This document shows positions 63,773-64,000 of a stretch of 64,000 nucleotides of DNA, in pieces. This stretch comes from Rachicladosporium sp. CCFEE 5018 (taxonomy: Eukaryota > Ascomycota > Dothideomycetes > Cladosporiales > Cladosporiaceae). Below the pieces are notes generated by a model. That model was not told the origin of the DNA and did no database searches. It saw nothing but the letters and a program-made list of their open reading frames with translations. The position numbers and the translations under genes were made by a program. Within the stretch, counting starts at the first letter, position 1. Each line of letters opens with the position of its first letter. The stretch covers positions 72,067 through 136,066 of the forward strand of contig KZ111175.1 of NCBI GenBank assembly GCA_002077045.2, in the 5' to 3' direction.

Positions 63773-64000
63773 GATTCCCAGTAGGGCAGCCTGTTGGACG
63801 GTACGAGAATATTTCCAAGTCACCTGAAGTGGTGAGTAGCGAGAATAACTCGATGCCGCTTCTATCGAGCAGAAGCGCAGCGTCTAGTGGCAGTCTGATC
63901 AAGTCCACTCTCAAATTTTGCGACACTAGACTCCCGTCTCCTCAAGTAGTGCACAATTCACAAGCCGCAAAGTGACAGATTCTCTCGTCACCAAGCGACA
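63773..64000. other. Upstream region of the transporter, window end
   Basis: 228 bp; probable promoter/leader of the transporter. Nothing else is recognised. Confidence 0.3.

Overview
The window is nuclear DNA of a filamentous ascomycete fungus. Introns are short (about 50-78 nt) with GT...AG borders and CTRAC/TACTAAC-type branch sites, genes are dense on both strands, and the housekeeping set (Esa1, Rex4, Syf1, Fig4, V-ATPase subunit D, NADPH-P450 reductase, Pol delta third subunit) has the length and domain order of Pezizomycotina proteins. The gene families point loosely to Dothideomycetes (black-yeast-like Capnodiales), but I cannot fix the species.

Layout. Positions 1-4900 hold the end of a cyclopropane-fatty-acid-synthase-like methyltransferase, Rex4 and Esa1 (divergent pair), and an intron-containing tRNA-Gln. 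Positions 5860-12490 hold three tandem, same-strand members of an unrecognised protein family (disordered basic N-terminus plus a C-terminal domain of about 150-190 residues); two copies are clearly broken and the third carries one in-frame stop. From 13250 to 34670 the DNA is ordinary and gene-dense: Pol delta subunit Cdc27/Pol32, tubulin cofactor D (interrupted), a broken HTH protein, a U1A/U2B''-type snRNP protein with a 7-nt exon, a DHA1 transporter, V-ATPase subunit D, Syf1, a Ulp1-type SUMO protease, an unknown acidic protein and NADPH-cytochrome P450 reductase. From 34668 to 37366 there is a long gene-free region and the start of an unidentified Asn/Gly/His-rich protein cut by a gap.

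From 37367 onward the scaffold is three contigs joined by two gaps of exactly 100 N (37367-37466, 50616-50715). The first 8857 bases of the middle contig (37467-46323) are the reverse complement of the first 8857 bases of the last contig (50716-59572), and both copies stop exactly at a gap. Flipping the middle contig gives a simple end-to-end overlap with the last one, so the 'inverted duplication' is best read as a scaffolding error. The duplicated block carries an Asi1/Asi3-like membrane RING protein, a Ufo1-like F-box/WD/UIM protein, a small PPxY protein and another F-box protein. Unique to the middle contig are Fig4 and the C-terminal end of the PP4 catalytic subunit. The last contig ends with a 14-TM major-facilitator transporter.

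Functionally most genes are unrelated housekeeping genes: chromatin and RNA processing (Esa1, Rex4, Syf1, snRNP), DNA replication, vacuole/endosome (Fig4, V-ATPase D), and protein modification (SUMO protease, three putative ubiquitin-ligase components side by side). A recurring oddity is the number of in-frame stops and one-base frameshifts (tandem family, tubulin cofactor D, HTH protein, one F-box protein). These could mean real decay, for example in a duplicated or hybrid genome, or consensus errors.
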